A DNA stretch of 64,000 nt from Ravibacter sp964559125 (GCA_964559125.1 CAZLGW010000016.1:61711-125710), one strand, 5' to 3'. Shown: positions 18,097 through 26,939, counted from the stretch's first letter. The notes: generated from the letters alone by a model not told the origin. A program made the numbers and translations.

Positions 18097-19437
18097 ATGA
18101 AATACAGATCTCAACAAGTCGCCTACTGGTTTTTCGCCTTTTGCATGCTGCTTTTTGCCTTGCAGATCCTCTACGGGTTTATCATGGGCTTTGCCCGGAT
18201 CGGTATGGACAACCTGCATCAGTGGATACCGTTTAATACAGCCCGTGCGGTGCATACCAACCTGCTTGTCGTATGGCTTCTCACCGGTTTTATGGGAGCC
18301 GCCTATTATATTATTCCGGAAGAAGCTCAAAGGGAGCTTGTCAGTGTGAAGCTGGCGTATGTACAGCTCATTTCCCTTGCCGTAGTAGGCGTAGCTGCCA
18401 TCACCGGCTATCATTTCAATATCTGGGAAGGCAGAAAATTCCTGGAAATCCCAAGAGAGCTGGACTATCTCGTCGTCGTCAATGTGCTCCTCTTTTTAGG
18501 GATCATTCTTGCCACGTTATTCAAAGGGAAACGACAGACTACCACGGCTATGGTCCTGACGATGGGACTGGTGTTCGCCGCCCTGCTCTATCTTCCGGGT
18601 ATGATCTGGTTCGACAGCCAGGTGACCGACTCGTTCTTCAGATGGTGGGTTGTACACCTTTGGGTAGAGGGGGTATGGGAGCTTATCATGGGGGGTATCC
18701 TGGCTTTCCTGCTGATCAAGCTCACCGGGGTTGATCGTGAAGTGATCGAGAAATGGCTGTACGTGATCGTAGGACTTACTTTCCTTTCAGGAATCCTCGG
18801 CACCGGCCACCACTATTATTATATAGGAGTAAACAAGATATGGCTGATCGTCGGTGGTATTTTCTCTGCCCTGGAGCCGCTCGCTTTCCTTGCCATGGCG
18901 TTGTTCGCGGTGTATATGTACCGGAAAGGCGAAAAATCGCACCCTAACAAAATAGCGTTATTCTGGACCATCGGCGCCTCCATCGTTTCATTCATAGGCG
19001 CCGGTCTTCTCGGATTCGCGCATACGCTGCCACAGACCAACATCTATACGCATGGCACGCTCGTCACCGCCATGCACGGGCACTACGCCTTCTGGGGCGC
19101 CTACGCCATGATCGTCCTGGCCATTATCAGTTATGCCATGCCCAACATCACCGGCAGGAAAAGGTATGACAAAACGCAGGGACACCTGGCCTTCTGGCTA
19201 TCGAATATCGGGATGCTCGGTATGGTCGTAGCCCTCGGTGTGGCAGGCGTCGTGCAGGTATACCTGGAACGCAGGCTCGGTATGGAGTTCATGCATGCCC
19301 AGGAAGAAGTTAAAATACACTTTGTGGTTATGATCCTCTGCGCAACATTGTTCGCAATAGGTATCGGCTACTATATCGCAGAATTCATCAGGTATGGCAG
19401 GCCCACAGATGAAGCGCTTCAAAATACCGACTCATGA
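18097..19437 (+). CDS. norB: Nitric oxide reductase large (catalytic) subunit
   Basis: This 446-residue, roughly 12-helix membrane protein belongs to the heme-copper oxidase superfamily. It reduces two NO to N2O. Visible ligands fit cNOR: His53 (AVHTNLL) and His327/His329 (MHGHYAF) for the hemes; His187, His238 and His239 (HLWVE, GTGHHYYYIG) for the non-heme iron; and Glu191, the glutamate that replaces a copper-oxidase feature. Glu260 in SALEPL matches a second conserved glutamate. The length matches cytochrome c-linked cNOR, not the longer quinol-linked qNOR, and a NorC gene is adjacent. It overlaps norQ by 4 bp. Confidence 0.96.
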   Translation: MKYRSQQVAYWFFAFCMLLFALQILYGFIMGFARIGMDNLHQWIPFNTARAVHTNLLVVWLLTGFMGAAYYIIPEEAQRELVSVKLAYVQLISLAVVGVAAITGYHFNIWEGRKFLEIPRELDYLVVVNVLLFLGIILATLFKGKRQTTTAMVLTMGLVFAALLYLPGMIWFDSQVTDSFFRWWVVHLWVEGVWELIMGGILAFLLIKLTGVDREVIEKWLYVIVGLTFLSGILGTGHHYYYIGVNKIWLIVGGIFSALEPLAFLAMALFAVYMYRKGEKSHPNKIALFWTIGASIVSFIGAGLLGFAHTLPQTNIYTHGTLVTAMHGHYAFWGAYAMIVLAIISYAMPNITGRKRYDKTQGHLAFWLSNIGMLGMVVALGVAGVVQVYLERRLGMEFMHAQEEVKIHFVVMILCATLFAIGIGYYIAEFIRYGRPTDEALQNTDS

Positions 19438-20216
19438 TCGTACAAACCATTCCATACTACCAGGAAATCAATAAAGAATCCGTCGTATTCCGGCATGCCT
19501 TTCACAAGAAGCTGCCGCTGCTTCTGAAAGGCCCCACCGGCACCGGGAAGTCCAGGTTTGTAGAGCACATGGCGCACAAACTCGATAAGCAGCTCATCAC
19601 CATTTCCTGTCATGAAGAAACCTCTTCGACCGACCTGATCGGCAGGTTTATCATCAGGGGAGCTGAAACGGTATGGCTCGACGGCCCGCTGACAACAGCT
19701 GTCAGGGAAGGTGCTATCCTGTATATGGACGAAATCGCCGAAGCCAGGCCCGATGTAATAGTGGCCATACATTCCCTTACCGACCACAGGAGAGAGCTCT
19801 TTATCGACAAGCTTGGGGAAAAAATATACGCTCACGACGACTTCATGCTGGTTGCGTCCTTTAATCCCGGATACCAGAAGGGATTCAAAGAGCTCAAACC
19901 TTCTACCCGGCAGCGGTTTGTCGCTATCAGCTTTGATTATCCTGAAGCCAATATAGAACGTTCTATCCTGGAGGCCGAAAGCGGGCTCGATACCGATACC
20001 GCCGGAAAGCTGGTAGCCATCGGCCGGAAAATCAGGAACCTGACCGAGCTCGGACTGGCGGAAACCGTATCTACGAGGCTGCTGGTAGATGCGGCAAAGC
20101 TCATACAAAGCGGGCTGCCCAAAAGACTGGCTGTCAACGTGGCCGTAGTAGAACCCCTCACAGACGATCCGCAGACCCTGCAGGCGCTCCGCGATCTCAC
20201 CGGGCTTATGATGTAG
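19434..20216 (+). CDS. norQ: NorQ/CbbQ-type MoxR AAA+ ATPase
   Basis: This 260-residue protein carries a Walker A motif (LLLKGPTGTGKSRF, about 23-36), a Walker B-like ILYMDEIAEARPD (about 98-110) and the C-terminal CbbQ segment. NorQ-type ATPases work with a VWA partner to insert the iron cofactor into nitric oxide reductase. Its start overlaps the norB stop, and norD, the VWA partner, follows 74 bp later. The family also includes MoxR and CbbQ proteins, but the operon setting makes NorQ the best name. Confidence 0.93.
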   Translation: MIVQTIPYYQEINKESVVFRHAFHKKLPLLLKGPTGTGKSRFVEHMAHKLDKQLITISCHEETSSTDLIGRFIIRGAETVWLDGPLTTAVREGAILYMDEIAEARPDVIVAIHSLTDHRRELFIDKLGEKIYAHDDFMLVASFNPGYQKGFKELKPSTRQRFVAISFDYPEANIERSILEAESGLDTDTAGKLVAIGRKIRNLTELGLAETVSTRLLVDAAKLIQSGLPKRLAVNVAVVEPLTDDPQTLQALRDLTGLMM

Positions 20217-20290
20217 ATGATTATATATCATGTTAACCACATATCCATCTTCCAGCGCTACGGCAGTGAAATAAATAATCATACAATCAT

Positions 20291-22051
20291 ATGGGACTGG
20301 ATTTAGACGAATGGATATTCGGGAAAGTTGCCAGGTACCTGAAAAGAAGCAGGGATAAGGCCGAACAAAGCCTCGTTCAGAAAGTAGACCTGGACCAGGT
20401 CAAACCGAGGCTGACGCTTCTGGCACGCGCTGTCTCCGGCGAAAGCATCGATCTTTTCCCCGCGGAAAGGGAAGGCGGCTATAAGGGTAGAAATTTTTTC
20501 CTGCCTACCTCCTTTGCCCGGTTCCCGACCTGGGAGCAGAACCTGGAATTCTATCTTTTCAGGGTGCTCTATCTTAATGCACAGCGGGAGCTCGGATTGA
20601 ACTGGGATAGCCAGGTAGACGATGCGGATCTATCAATACAGCACGCACTCGAAACATCTCCACAGGTGCTGGACAGGCTTATTGCCGACTTCCCGGCAGC
20701 CGGCGTTCTTCACGAAAAGCTGTTAACCGGATTTGAAGCCCCTTCCAGCCCCGGTATGACGCCCGAATTATCCTGGCTGTACGGAAAATGGATGTATAAC
20801 GATTCACCCGAAGAAACGGTATTGCAGAATTTCAGTGATAAGGTAAAGACGGGCGAGAAAACCGCCCCTGCTACCCTGCTTAAGGCCAAACCCGTCGAAG
20901 AGATCAGAACGCTTACGATCGACAAAAAGCAGCAGGAGGACTACGTGCTGCTGCATAACTTCGAAAAAGTCGAAACAGCGGAAGAATACAACGGCGTCTG
21001 GCGTGATTTTGACGGGAAAGACGACCTGGAAGATCACCACGATGCCCTTGACGAGCTGAATATGAAATTTACCGTCAGGGTAGACGATCCCGCCCACTCC
21101 GTTTACCAGGCCGAGTTCACCGAAAACACTTCCGTAGCGGAGAGCGCGGCGTCGGACGACAGCGGCTTCCACCTGAAATATGATGAATGGGACTTCAAAA
21201 AACGCGCTTACAAACCCGGTTTCTGCAGGGTCTTCCCGAAAATCCAGGCTGAACCCGATGCTGAATACTACAGGAGAACAGTTGCTAAGAATGCTTCGAC
21301 ACTTCTGGGCCTGCGGAAGATGCTCGTTTCGGTAAATAATAAAATGCAGCAGCAACGGAAACAGCCGCAGGGCGACGAGTTCGATATCGACGCACTTACC
21401 GACCTTTTCACCGATATCAGGGCAAGGAGGAGTCCTACCGAAAATATTTTCCTTTCCAGGAGGAAAAAAGAAAAGGACTTTTCGATCCTTGTGCTGCTGG
21501 ACATCAGCCTTTCCAGCGATAGCTATGCAGCCGATAACCGGGTGATCGACGTAGAAAAAGAAGTAGCCATCCTGTTCGGTGAGATCCTCGATGAACTAAT
21601 GATCGACTTTGCTGTCGACAGTTTTTTTTCGAAAACGAGAAACTACTCCACCTACCTCACACTGAAGGATTTCGATGAAAAATGGGATGTAGGCAAAAAC
21701 AGGATAGGCGCCGTAGAGCCGCAGGGGTATACCCGCATAGGCGCTGCGCTCCGCCATGCAGGCGCGCGTCTCGACAGCCGCGAAGCAAAAAGCAAATGGA
21801 TCATACTGCTTTCAGACGGAAAACCCAATGACTACGATAAGTACGAAGGAAAATACGGCATACAGGATGTGCGACAGGCGCTGAGAGAACTCTCAGAACG
21901 GGATATCAATGCCTACGCCCTGGCGATAGAGGCACAGGCCAGGTACTACCTGCCCCAGATGTTCGGGCAAAACCATTACCAGATACTCACCACGCCCGTA
22001 GAGCTGCTCCGGGCTATGGTCGGGCTCTATGCCAGAATCAGGAACCAGTGA
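20291..22051 (+). CDS. norD: NorD-like VWA-domain protein for nitric oxide reductase maturation
   Basis: This 586-residue soluble protein has a C-terminal von Willebrand A domain (about 395-580) with the MIDAS motif D-I-S-L-S (in LVLLDISLSSDSYA) and the later ILLSDGKPNDYD. The N-terminal 390 residues are acidic and helical and match the general layout of NorD. It would act with NorQ (19434-20216) to activate NorB. It lies 74 bp downstream of norQ. Length is close to that of known NorD proteins (about 600 residues). Confidence 0.9.
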   Translation: MGLDLDEWIFGKVARYLKRSRDKAEQSLVQKVDLDQVKPRLTLLARAVSGESIDLFPAEREGGYKGRNFFLPTSFARFPTWEQNLEFYLFRVLYLNAQRELGLNWDSQVDDADLSIQHALETSPQVLDRLIADFPAAGVLHEKLLTGFEAPSSPGMTPELSWLYGKWMYNDSPEETVLQNFSDKVKTGEKTAPATLLKAKPVEEIRTLTIDKKQQEDYVLLHNFEKVETAEEYNGVWRDFDGKDDLEDHHDALDELNMKFTVRVDDPAHSVYQAEFTENTSVAESAASDDSGFHLKYDEWDFKKRAYKPGFCRVFPKIQAEPDAEYYRRTVAKNASTLLGLRKMLVSVNNKMQQQRKQPQGDEFDIDALTDLFTDIRARRSPTENIFLSRRKKEKDFSILVLLDISLSSDSYAADNRVIDVEKEVAILFGEILDELMIDFAVDSFFSKTRNYSTYLTLKDFDEKWDVGKNRIGAVEPQGYTRIGAALRHAGARLDSREAKSKWIILLSDGKPNDYDKYEGKYGIQDVRQALRELSERDINAYALAIEAQARYYLPQMFGQNHYQILTTPVELLRAMVGLYARIRNQ

Positions 22052-22064
22052 AAGTCATCCCCAG

Positions 22065-22676
22065 ATGCAGACTCAGAATAGCATAAAAACATACCAGGAA
22101 CGCAGTATTCAAAATTATCGGCATATCGGCTATCCGCCGGGAGGTATCCTGATGTGGGTGATCATCATGCTCGAGCTGGGGACTTTCGGCCTGGGGATCG
22201 CTGCCATCATTTACTACGGACACATAGAGCCGGAAGTATTTACAGTCGCGGCATCTCACCTGAACAGGGGTATCGGAACGATAAATACCGCCCTGCTGCT
22301 GATCAGCGGCTTCTGGATGGCCAGGTCGGTTGAAGCGATAAAAGCCGGCAACCGTCTGCATACCGTCAGATTTCTCATTTTTACTATTCTCGGCGGGTTG
22401 GCCTTTTCCCTTCTTAAGGGGGTTGAATATGCTGAAAAGCTCGAAGCAGGTATCACCTTAGGAGGCAATATGTTCGAAACGCTCTACTGGCTGCTGACCG
22501 GCTTTCACCTGATACACGTCTGGGTCGGGATGGTGATTCTGGCTATCATGGTATTCAGGATCAAAAAACTCCCGGATTACGTACACACCGGAGACCTCGA
22601 ATCGGCCGGGGCTTTCTGGCATATGTGCGATCTGATCTGGCTATTCCTGTTCCCAAGCCTTTACCTGCTCTATTAA
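22065..22676 (+). CDS. norE: NorE-like cytochrome c oxidase subunit III family protein
   Basis: The frame is open from 22029, inside norD, but the ATG at 22065 gives a start just after the norD stop and a 203-residue product. It has about five membrane helices and motifs of heme-copper oxidase subunit III (ETLYWLLTGFHLIHVWVGMV and AGAFWHMCDLIWLFLFPSLY). In denitrifiers NorE supports full nitric oxide reductase activity, although it is not always essential. The position directly behind norD and before norF supports this name over a stray oxidase subunit. Confidence 0.88.
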   Translation: MQTQNSIKTYQERSIQNYRHIGYPPGGILMWVIIMLELGTFGLGIAAIIYYGHIEPEVFTVAASHLNRGIGTINTALLLISGFWMARSVEAIKAGNRLHTVRFLIFTILGGLAFSLLKGVEYAEKLEAGITLGGNMFETLYWLLTGFHLIHVWVGMVILAIMVFRIKKLPDYVHTGDLESAGAFWHMCDLIWLFLFPSLYLLY

Positions 22677-22716
22677 AGCACGGTGATATGTAATAACCTT
22701 TAGAACTTGCCATCCG

Positions 22717-22956
22717 ATGAAACGATCGCTTCTGATAACTCTCCTGCTATTACTGGGCTTGACGGCTCTATCAGCGATACTGGCCCATACCGGCGATGGC
22801 GGCCGCAGTACGAAATTCGCGATTATGCTTCTCGCATCGGTCAAATTCTACCTGGTTGCCTTTCATTTTATGGATCTGCGGAAAGCACACCCGTTCTGGA
22901 AAGGAGTGGCTTTTTTTTATATGACAGTTATGACGCTGCTTTCTCTTATGGCGTGA
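22717..22956 (+). CDS. norF: NorF-like small membrane protein (cytochrome c oxidase subunit IV family)
   Basis: This 79-residue protein contains three short hydrophobic segments (about 4-23, 35-50 and 63-78) and the motif KFYLVAFHFMDLRKAHPFWK, characteristic of the prokaryotic subunit IV/NorF family. It is the last gene of the nor operon, 40 bp after norE. NorF has an accessory role in nitric oxide reductase assembly or activity. The next gene is on the opposite strand, so the operon ends here. Confidence 0.82.
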   Translation: MKRSLLITLLLLLGLTALSAILAHTGDGGRSTKFAIMLLASVKFYLVAFHFMDLRKAHPFWKGVAFFYMTVMTLLSLMA

Positions 22957-22983
22957 AATGGTATAAATTGTAATATTTGGCAG

Positions 22984-23002
22984 CAACTTCTTAAAAGAGT
23001 TG
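22984..23002. terminator. Weak hairpin between convergent nor operon and methyltransferase
   Basis: CAACT and AGTTG arms with an inner CTT/AAG pairing are followed by TTTG on the plus strand. It lies 28 bp after the norF stop and may end the nor transcript. The T-run is short, so the call is tentative. Confidence 0.3.
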
Positions 23003-23048
23003 TTTGAAAGCTGTGAGGTTAATCGCTTCAACCGGCGTGTAAACCAAC

Positions 23049-23822
23049 CTACTTCCTGCACAAATAAACTACTTCCTTAAGCGGAAGCGCATACCGTTTT
23101 GCTTCTTCAGGCGTCAGCCCTTCCATTACAAAATGATCCTCTGTAACCTTAAAACCTCCCTTTTTCAGCTCTTCACCATAGTTACGACCGAATATCCGGT
23201 AATGATCGCTTTGCAGGAAGTGCTTCTCCCGCTCCCTCGGGTCGGTGATCGACTTGTCTTCGTAGGTTTCGGCCCGGCTGAGATCCTGGGGCGATTGGAT
23301 AATCCCCCAGCCGCCGGGCTTTAATACCCGGTGAAGCTCCGAAAGCGCCTTCACATGATCTTCCACATGCTCCATTACATGATTGCAGAATACCACATCG
23401 AAGGTATCGGCCGGAAACGGGATATCATGGATGTCCATTTTTACTTTGGCAAGCGGCGATTCGAGGTCGGCCGTTATATAATCGAGATTGGGGAGCGACT
23501 CGAAGCGACCGATAAAACAGTATTCCGGAGCAACGTGGAGTACCTTAAGGGGGGCGGTAAAAAAGTCGGTTTTCCTCTGTAAAAACAGCCACATCAACCG
23601 GTGCCGCTCAAGGCTCAGGCATCCCGGGCAAAGCGCATTTTCCCTGGCAGAAACCCCTCTTCCGTACGGCAGGAATTTAGAATATTTGTTTTTACAAACC
23701 GGGCATTCCACATTCTTCCCTGCGTAAAATATCCCGAGAAACCTGGCAGCAAAATGTCCTACCTGCTGCAGGACAGGGCGCGGGACATATCGCAGGACCC
23801 AGCTAAAAACTGATTTCAACAT
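23049..23822 (-). CDS. Class I SAM-dependent methyltransferase with N-terminal zinc-ribbon-like cysteines
   Basis: This 257-residue protein has a Methyltransf_11-type domain: LKVLHVAPEYCFIGRF near 92-107 at motif I, ADLESPLAKVKMDIHDIPFP, then FDVVFCNHVMEHVEDH and LHRVLKPGGWGIIQSPQD. Before it lie two cysteine pairs, C-P-V-C (about 40-43) and C-P-G-C (about 64-67), which could bind zinc. A short amphipathic N-terminus precedes them. The substrate is unknown; relatives often lie near cell-envelope or glycan genes. It stands alone here, convergent with the nor operon. Confidence 0.85.
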   Translation of the reverse strand: MLKSVFSWVLRYVPRPVLQQVGHFAARFLGIFYAGKNVECPVCKNKYSKFLPYGRGVSARENALCPGCLSLERHRLMWLFLQRKTDFFTAPLKVLHVAPEYCFIGRFESLPNLDYITADLESPLAKVKMDIHDIPFPADTFDVVFCNHVMEHVEDHVKALSELHRVLKPGGWGIIQSPQDLSRAETYEDKSITDPREREKHFLQSDHYRIFGRNYGEELKKGGFKVTEDHFVMEGLTPEEAKRYALPLKEVVYLCRK

Positions 23823-23884
23823 AACAAAGACGTATTATGCACAAATATTAGCAGAATTCTTATACCAGATAGCGCTATTCATTA

Positions 23885-23892
23885 TAAGTTTG
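23885..23892 (+). promoter_or_regulatory. -7 element TAAGTTTG, decides the start of the next gene
   Basis: A perfect TAnnTTTG match ends at the first base of the longest open frame (GTG at 23892). Transcription would begin near 23899, so that GTG cannot be used and the ATG at 23928 is preferred. No clear -33 TTG is visible. Confidence 0.5.
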
Positions 23893-23927
23893 TGTATCTT
23901 ATATGGAAAGACACCACGTTATCAGCT

Positions 23928-24311
23928 ATGAATGTACCTAAATCAGCAGCCAAACCCCCGGGACGCAAGCTAGTCAAGAAGCTTTCTCTTCAGACGAAGT
24001 GGATTTTGCTTGCCATCGGCGGTTTGATCTCTACCTTATACGGATTGTCTGTCCTGGTGAATGCGAATGCGCAAAGGCTGGCGGGCACTGAAACGGCAAA
24101 ATGGGTGCTGCTAGGCTTTTACAGCTTTGTATTTCTCTCCGGCGGACTCCTGATACTCGGGCAGGCCTTCCGCTTTCGTCTGCTCATCGATTACCGTCGC
24201 GAGACCAGGAAGGAAATCAACCGGCTGAAAAAAAAGATCGATGCAAAACGGATGAAAGATATCGAAACAAGGCGTAAGAGGCGCGAAAAAACGAAAAACC
24301 CCACCAAATAA
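23928..24311 (+). CDS. Small membrane protein of unknown function
   Basis: I do not recognise this 127-residue protein. It begins with a short basic, proline-containing segment (MNVPKSAAKPPGRKLVKKL). Two hydrophobic helices follow at about 22-42 and 58-80, then a strongly basic, probably helical tail with many Arg-Lys-Glu repeats (RRETRKEINRLKKKIDAKRM and following). The likely topology is two membrane helices with a cytoplasmic coiled tail, perhaps for binding nucleic acid or ribosomes; this is inference. The start was moved from the GTG at 23892 because a promoter element overlaps it. Confidence 0.7.
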   Translation: MNVPKSAAKPPGRKLVKKLSLQTKWILLAIGGLISTLYGLSVLVNANAQRLAGTETAKWVLLGFYSFVFLSGGLLILGQAFRFRLLIDYRRETRKEINRLKKKIDAKRMKDIETRRKRREKTKNPTK

Positions 24312-24350
24312 CTTTGACAGGGTTCTGATCGGTATCTCTTCGGGAAACTA

Positions 24351-24506
24351 TTATGCTTCCGCTTTGGCTGCAAAAGAAGCCTTGATAGCCTCTACATCAA
24401 CATTGCAGATATCCGGTTTCCTCAAAAGGTCTTTTATACGGGTAACTCTCGATTTAGCGTTCAGCTTATTCCTCAGTCCCTTACGTTTTAATCTTGTAAC
24501 AGCCAT
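24351..24506 (-). CDS. Small basic protein, 51 residues
   Basis: This short gene reads MAVTRLKRKGLRNKLNAKSR at the start and ends in VDVEAIKASFAAKAEA. It has about a dozen Lys/Arg residues and only a few acidic ones in its first 30 positions, so it may bind RNA or DNA. A perfect -7 element (TACTTTTG, read on the minus strand at 24533-24540) lies 26 bp before its ATG, and the codon use is like that of its neighbours. It is divergent from hisS. I believe similar small proteins exist in related Cytophagales, but no function can be given. Confidence 0.65.
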   Translation of the reverse strand: MAVTRLKRKGLRNKLNAKSRVTRIKDLLRKPDICNVDVEAIKASFAAKAEA

Positions 24507-24532
24507 TTTTCCGTCATTTTTAATTCCAGGTG

Positions 24533-24540
24533 CAAAAGTA
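24533..24540 (-). promoter_or_regulatory. -7 element (TACTTTTG) of the 51-residue gene
   Basis: On the minus strand this is a perfect TAnnTTTG match, 26 bp before the ATG at 24506. The -33 region is T-rich but lacks a clean TTG. Confidence 0.5.
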
Positions 24541-24592
24541 AGAATTTCAAATTAAAAAAGGAAGTCTGCAAGGAATAATTATATACCTTCCC

Positions 24593-24600
24593 TAACTTTG
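24593..24600 (+). promoter_or_regulatory. -7 element (TAACTTTG) of hisS
   Basis: A perfect TAnnTTTG match 29 bp before the hisS ATG. The -33 region is not clearly conserved. It probably drives the hisS-hisG-hisD-hisC group. Confidence 0.55.
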
Positions 24601-24629
24601 GGGTTTCGGTAATCAATAGTTGATCAGCA

Positions 24630-25997
24630 ATGAGCAAGCCTACCTTAGCAAGAGGTACCCGGGATTTCGGACCGGACCAGATGGCCAGGCGGAACTTTAT
24701 CTTCGACATTATACGTCAGACATTCCGGCGTTTCGGCTTCCAGCCTTTGGAAACTCCGGCAATTGAAAACCTTTCGGTCCTGATGGGAAAATACGGGGAG
24801 GAAGGCGATCAGCTCCTCTTTAAAATCCTCAATTCCGGCGATTTTGCAGCTAAAACTATATACTCCGACTGGGAAGCCGGCTCGCGGCAGCTATTACCCA
24901 TCATAACGGAGAAAGGGCTACGGTATGACCTCACAGTCCCCTTCGCCAGGTTTGTGGCCATGAACAGGGGTACACTGGCATTCCCTTTCAAACGCTACCA
25001 GATCCAGCCGGTATGGCGGGCCGACCGCCCTCAGAAGGGAAGGTACAGGGAATTTTACCAGTGCGATGCGGACGTAGTGGGCACGAGGTCGCTGCTTTGC
25101 GAAGCAGAGATCGTTATGATGCTCCACCATGTTTTAAGACACCTGGGTGTAGAGGGCTTCACCGTAAAGATCAACCACAGGAAAGTACTGAGCGGTATCG
25201 CCGAGACGATCGGCGCGCCGGGAAGGGAGAGCGCGCTTTGCGTAGCGATCGACAAGCTGGACAAGATCGGGCAGGAAGGCGTTTTCGAAGAGCTGTCGCG
25301 CCAGGGCTTCAGTGACGACAGCCTGGCAGCGCTCCGGCCTCTTTTGGATTTTGAAGCATCCGCCGGCTTTTTCGACCATCTCGAACAGCTCCTTGCCGGT
25401 TCGGCTACCGCGCAGGAAGGCATAGCCGACCTGAAAAAAGTCTGGGAAATGGTCGAAGGCTTCGGGCTTGAAAAACCTGCCCTCCAGCTTGACATAACAC
25501 TTGCCCGGGGACTTTCCTACTATACCGGCTGTATCTTCGAGGTAAAGGCCCACAACGTGCAGATAGGCAGTATATGCGGCGGAGGACGGTACGACAACCT
25601 GACCGAAAGCTTCGGCGTTAAAGATATGTCGGGGGTCGGTATCTCTTTCGGCGTGGATCGTATCTATGATGTAATGGAAGAGCTCAATCTCTTTCCCGAG
25701 CTTTATAACGAAGGGACGAGGGTGATGGTCACCAATTTCGATGCCGAAGCAGAGCGTTACGGGCTAAGTGTGCTGGGCAGGCTCCGGCAGGCAGGATGCA
25801 ACGCAGAGATGTATCCCGACAGCAGCAAGCTCAAAAAGCAGCTCGACTACGCCGACAGGAAGAATATCCCCTACGTCATTCTGATAGGCTCCCAGGAAAT
25901 GGAATCGGGTAGGCTTACGGTGAAGAATATGAAATCCGGCCAGCAGAACGAGCTGACAATCGATGAAATAATTGAACTTTTTATAAAAACCCAGTGA
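24630..25997 (+). CDS. hisS: Histidine--tRNA ligase
   Basis: This 455-residue class II aminoacyl-tRNA synthetase charges tRNA-His. Visible features are the N-terminal GTRDFGPDQ, motif 2 with PVWRADRPQKGRYREFYQCD (about 130-149), the histidine-specific LARGLSYYTGCIFEVKA (about 291-307) and motif 3 in GSICGGGRYDNL and GVGISFGVDRIYDV. A C-terminal anticodon-binding domain (about 365-450) completes it. Length is usual for the family (about 420-460). It is followed 36 bp later by hisG, so tRNA charging and histidine synthesis genes probably share a transcript. Confidence 0.97.
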   Translation: MSKPTLARGTRDFGPDQMARRNFIFDIIRQTFRRFGFQPLETPAIENLSVLMGKYGEEGDQLLFKILNSGDFAAKTIYSDWEAGSRQLLPIITEKGLRYDLTVPFARFVAMNRGTLAFPFKRYQIQPVWRADRPQKGRYREFYQCDADVVGTRSLLCEAEIVMMLHHVLRHLGVEGFTVKINHRKVLSGIAETIGAPGRESALCVAIDKLDKIGQEGVFEELSRQGFSDDSLAALRPLLDFEASAGFFDHLEQLLAGSATAQEGIADLKKVWEMVEGFGLEKPALQLDITLARGLSYYTGCIFEVKAHNVQIGSICGGGRYDNLTESFGVKDMSGVGISFGVDRIYDVMEELNLFPELYNEGTRVMVTNFDAEAERYGLSVLGRLRQAGCNAEMYPDSSKLKKQLDYADRKNIPYVILIGSQEMESGRLTVKNMKSGQQNELTIDEIIELFIKTQ

Positions 25998-26033
25998 CCG
26001 GTAAGCCGGGCTTACCGATCTCTATTGTGCATA

Positions 26034-26894
26034 ATGGCAGACTTAATCAGAATCGCGATACAAAAATCCGGAAGGCTCAGCGAAGATTCTCTCAGGTTGT
26101 TAAAAGAATGCGGTATCCGGTTTGACAACGGGGCCGGGAAACTGAAGACCACTGCTACCAATTTCCCGGCAGAAATACTCTTCCTCAGGGACGATGATAT
26201 TCCCGGCTACGTAGAAGACGGCGTGGCCCACCTGGGTATAGTCGGGCAGAATGTTTCGGAAGAGACAGACCGCGACGTAGATACCATCTACAATCTCGGT
26301 TTCTCAAAATGCCGCCTGTCGATCGGTATCCCGAGAGCGACCGAATACAACGGGATCGCGGACCTTCAGAATAAAAAGATAGCAACTTCCTATCCGCGTA
26401 TTCTCGGCAAATACCTGGAAAGAAACAGTATCAACGCAGAGATCCATGAGATCAGCGGATCGGTGGAGATCGCCCCGGGGATCGGCCTCGCCGATGCGAT
26501 ATGCGATATTGTCAGTTCAGGCAGTACGCTGCTCAGCAACGGACTGAAAGAAGCGGAAGTCATCATGCGCTCGGAAGCGGTGATGATCGCCTACAGGCAG
26601 ATGGCCGAAGGCCAGAGAGCGATCCTGAACCAGCTGCTTTTCAGGATCGATTCGGTACAGGCCGCAAAAAACAACAAATATATCCTGCTGAACTGTCCTA
26701 ACGAATCGGTCGAAGCCATTACAAAGCTGATCCCGGGAGCTAAATCTCCCTCTATCATGCCGCTGGCGATTGAAGGCTGGTGCTCGCTCCACTCGGTGAT
26801 CAACGAAAACGATTTCTGGGAAAATATAGAAAAGATCAAACAGGCCGGCGCCCAGGGTATCCTGGTGATCCCGATCGAGCAAATGGTGCTGTAG
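26034..26894 (+). CDS. hisG: ATP phosphoribosyltransferase, long form
   Basis: This 286-residue enzyme joins ATP and PRPP in the first step of histidine synthesis. It starts MADLIRIAIQKSGRLSEDSL; the ATG at 26034 is preferred to the TTG nine bases upstream. Motifs include LGIVGQNV, the PRPP loop SGSVEIAPGIGLADAICDIV (about 142-161) followed by SSGSTLLSNGL, and a C-terminal ACT-like regulatory domain (about 210-285; VIPIEQMVL at the end). The long form is feedback-inhibited by histidine and needs no HisZ partner. It lies between hisS and hisD. Confidence 0.96.
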   Translation: MADLIRIAIQKSGRLSEDSLRLLKECGIRFDNGAGKLKTTATNFPAEILFLRDDDIPGYVEDGVAHLGIVGQNVSEETDRDVDTIYNLGFSKCRLSIGIPRATEYNGIADLQNKKIATSYPRILGKYLERNSINAEIHEISGSVEIAPGIGLADAICDIVSSGSTLLSNGLKEAEVIMRSEAVMIAYRQMAEGQRAILNQLLFRIDSVQAAKNNKYILLNCPNESVEAITKLIPGAKSPSIMPLAIEGWCSLHSVINENDFWENIEKIKQAGAQGILVIPIEQMVL

Positions 26895-26939
26895 GAATTT
26901 TGAGTTAGGAATTATGAATTATGAATATCCTTTTTCCCG

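Noticed and set aside
19419..20282. Long minus-strand open frame over norQ
   Set aside because: It lies fully antisense to a well-supported norQ gene with Walker motifs; its own translation has no recognisable domain.
23892..23927. Longer GTG start for the small membrane protein
   Set aside because: A -7 promoter element (TAAGTTTG) overlaps this start, so the mRNA should begin downstream of it; the ATG at 23928 is preferred.
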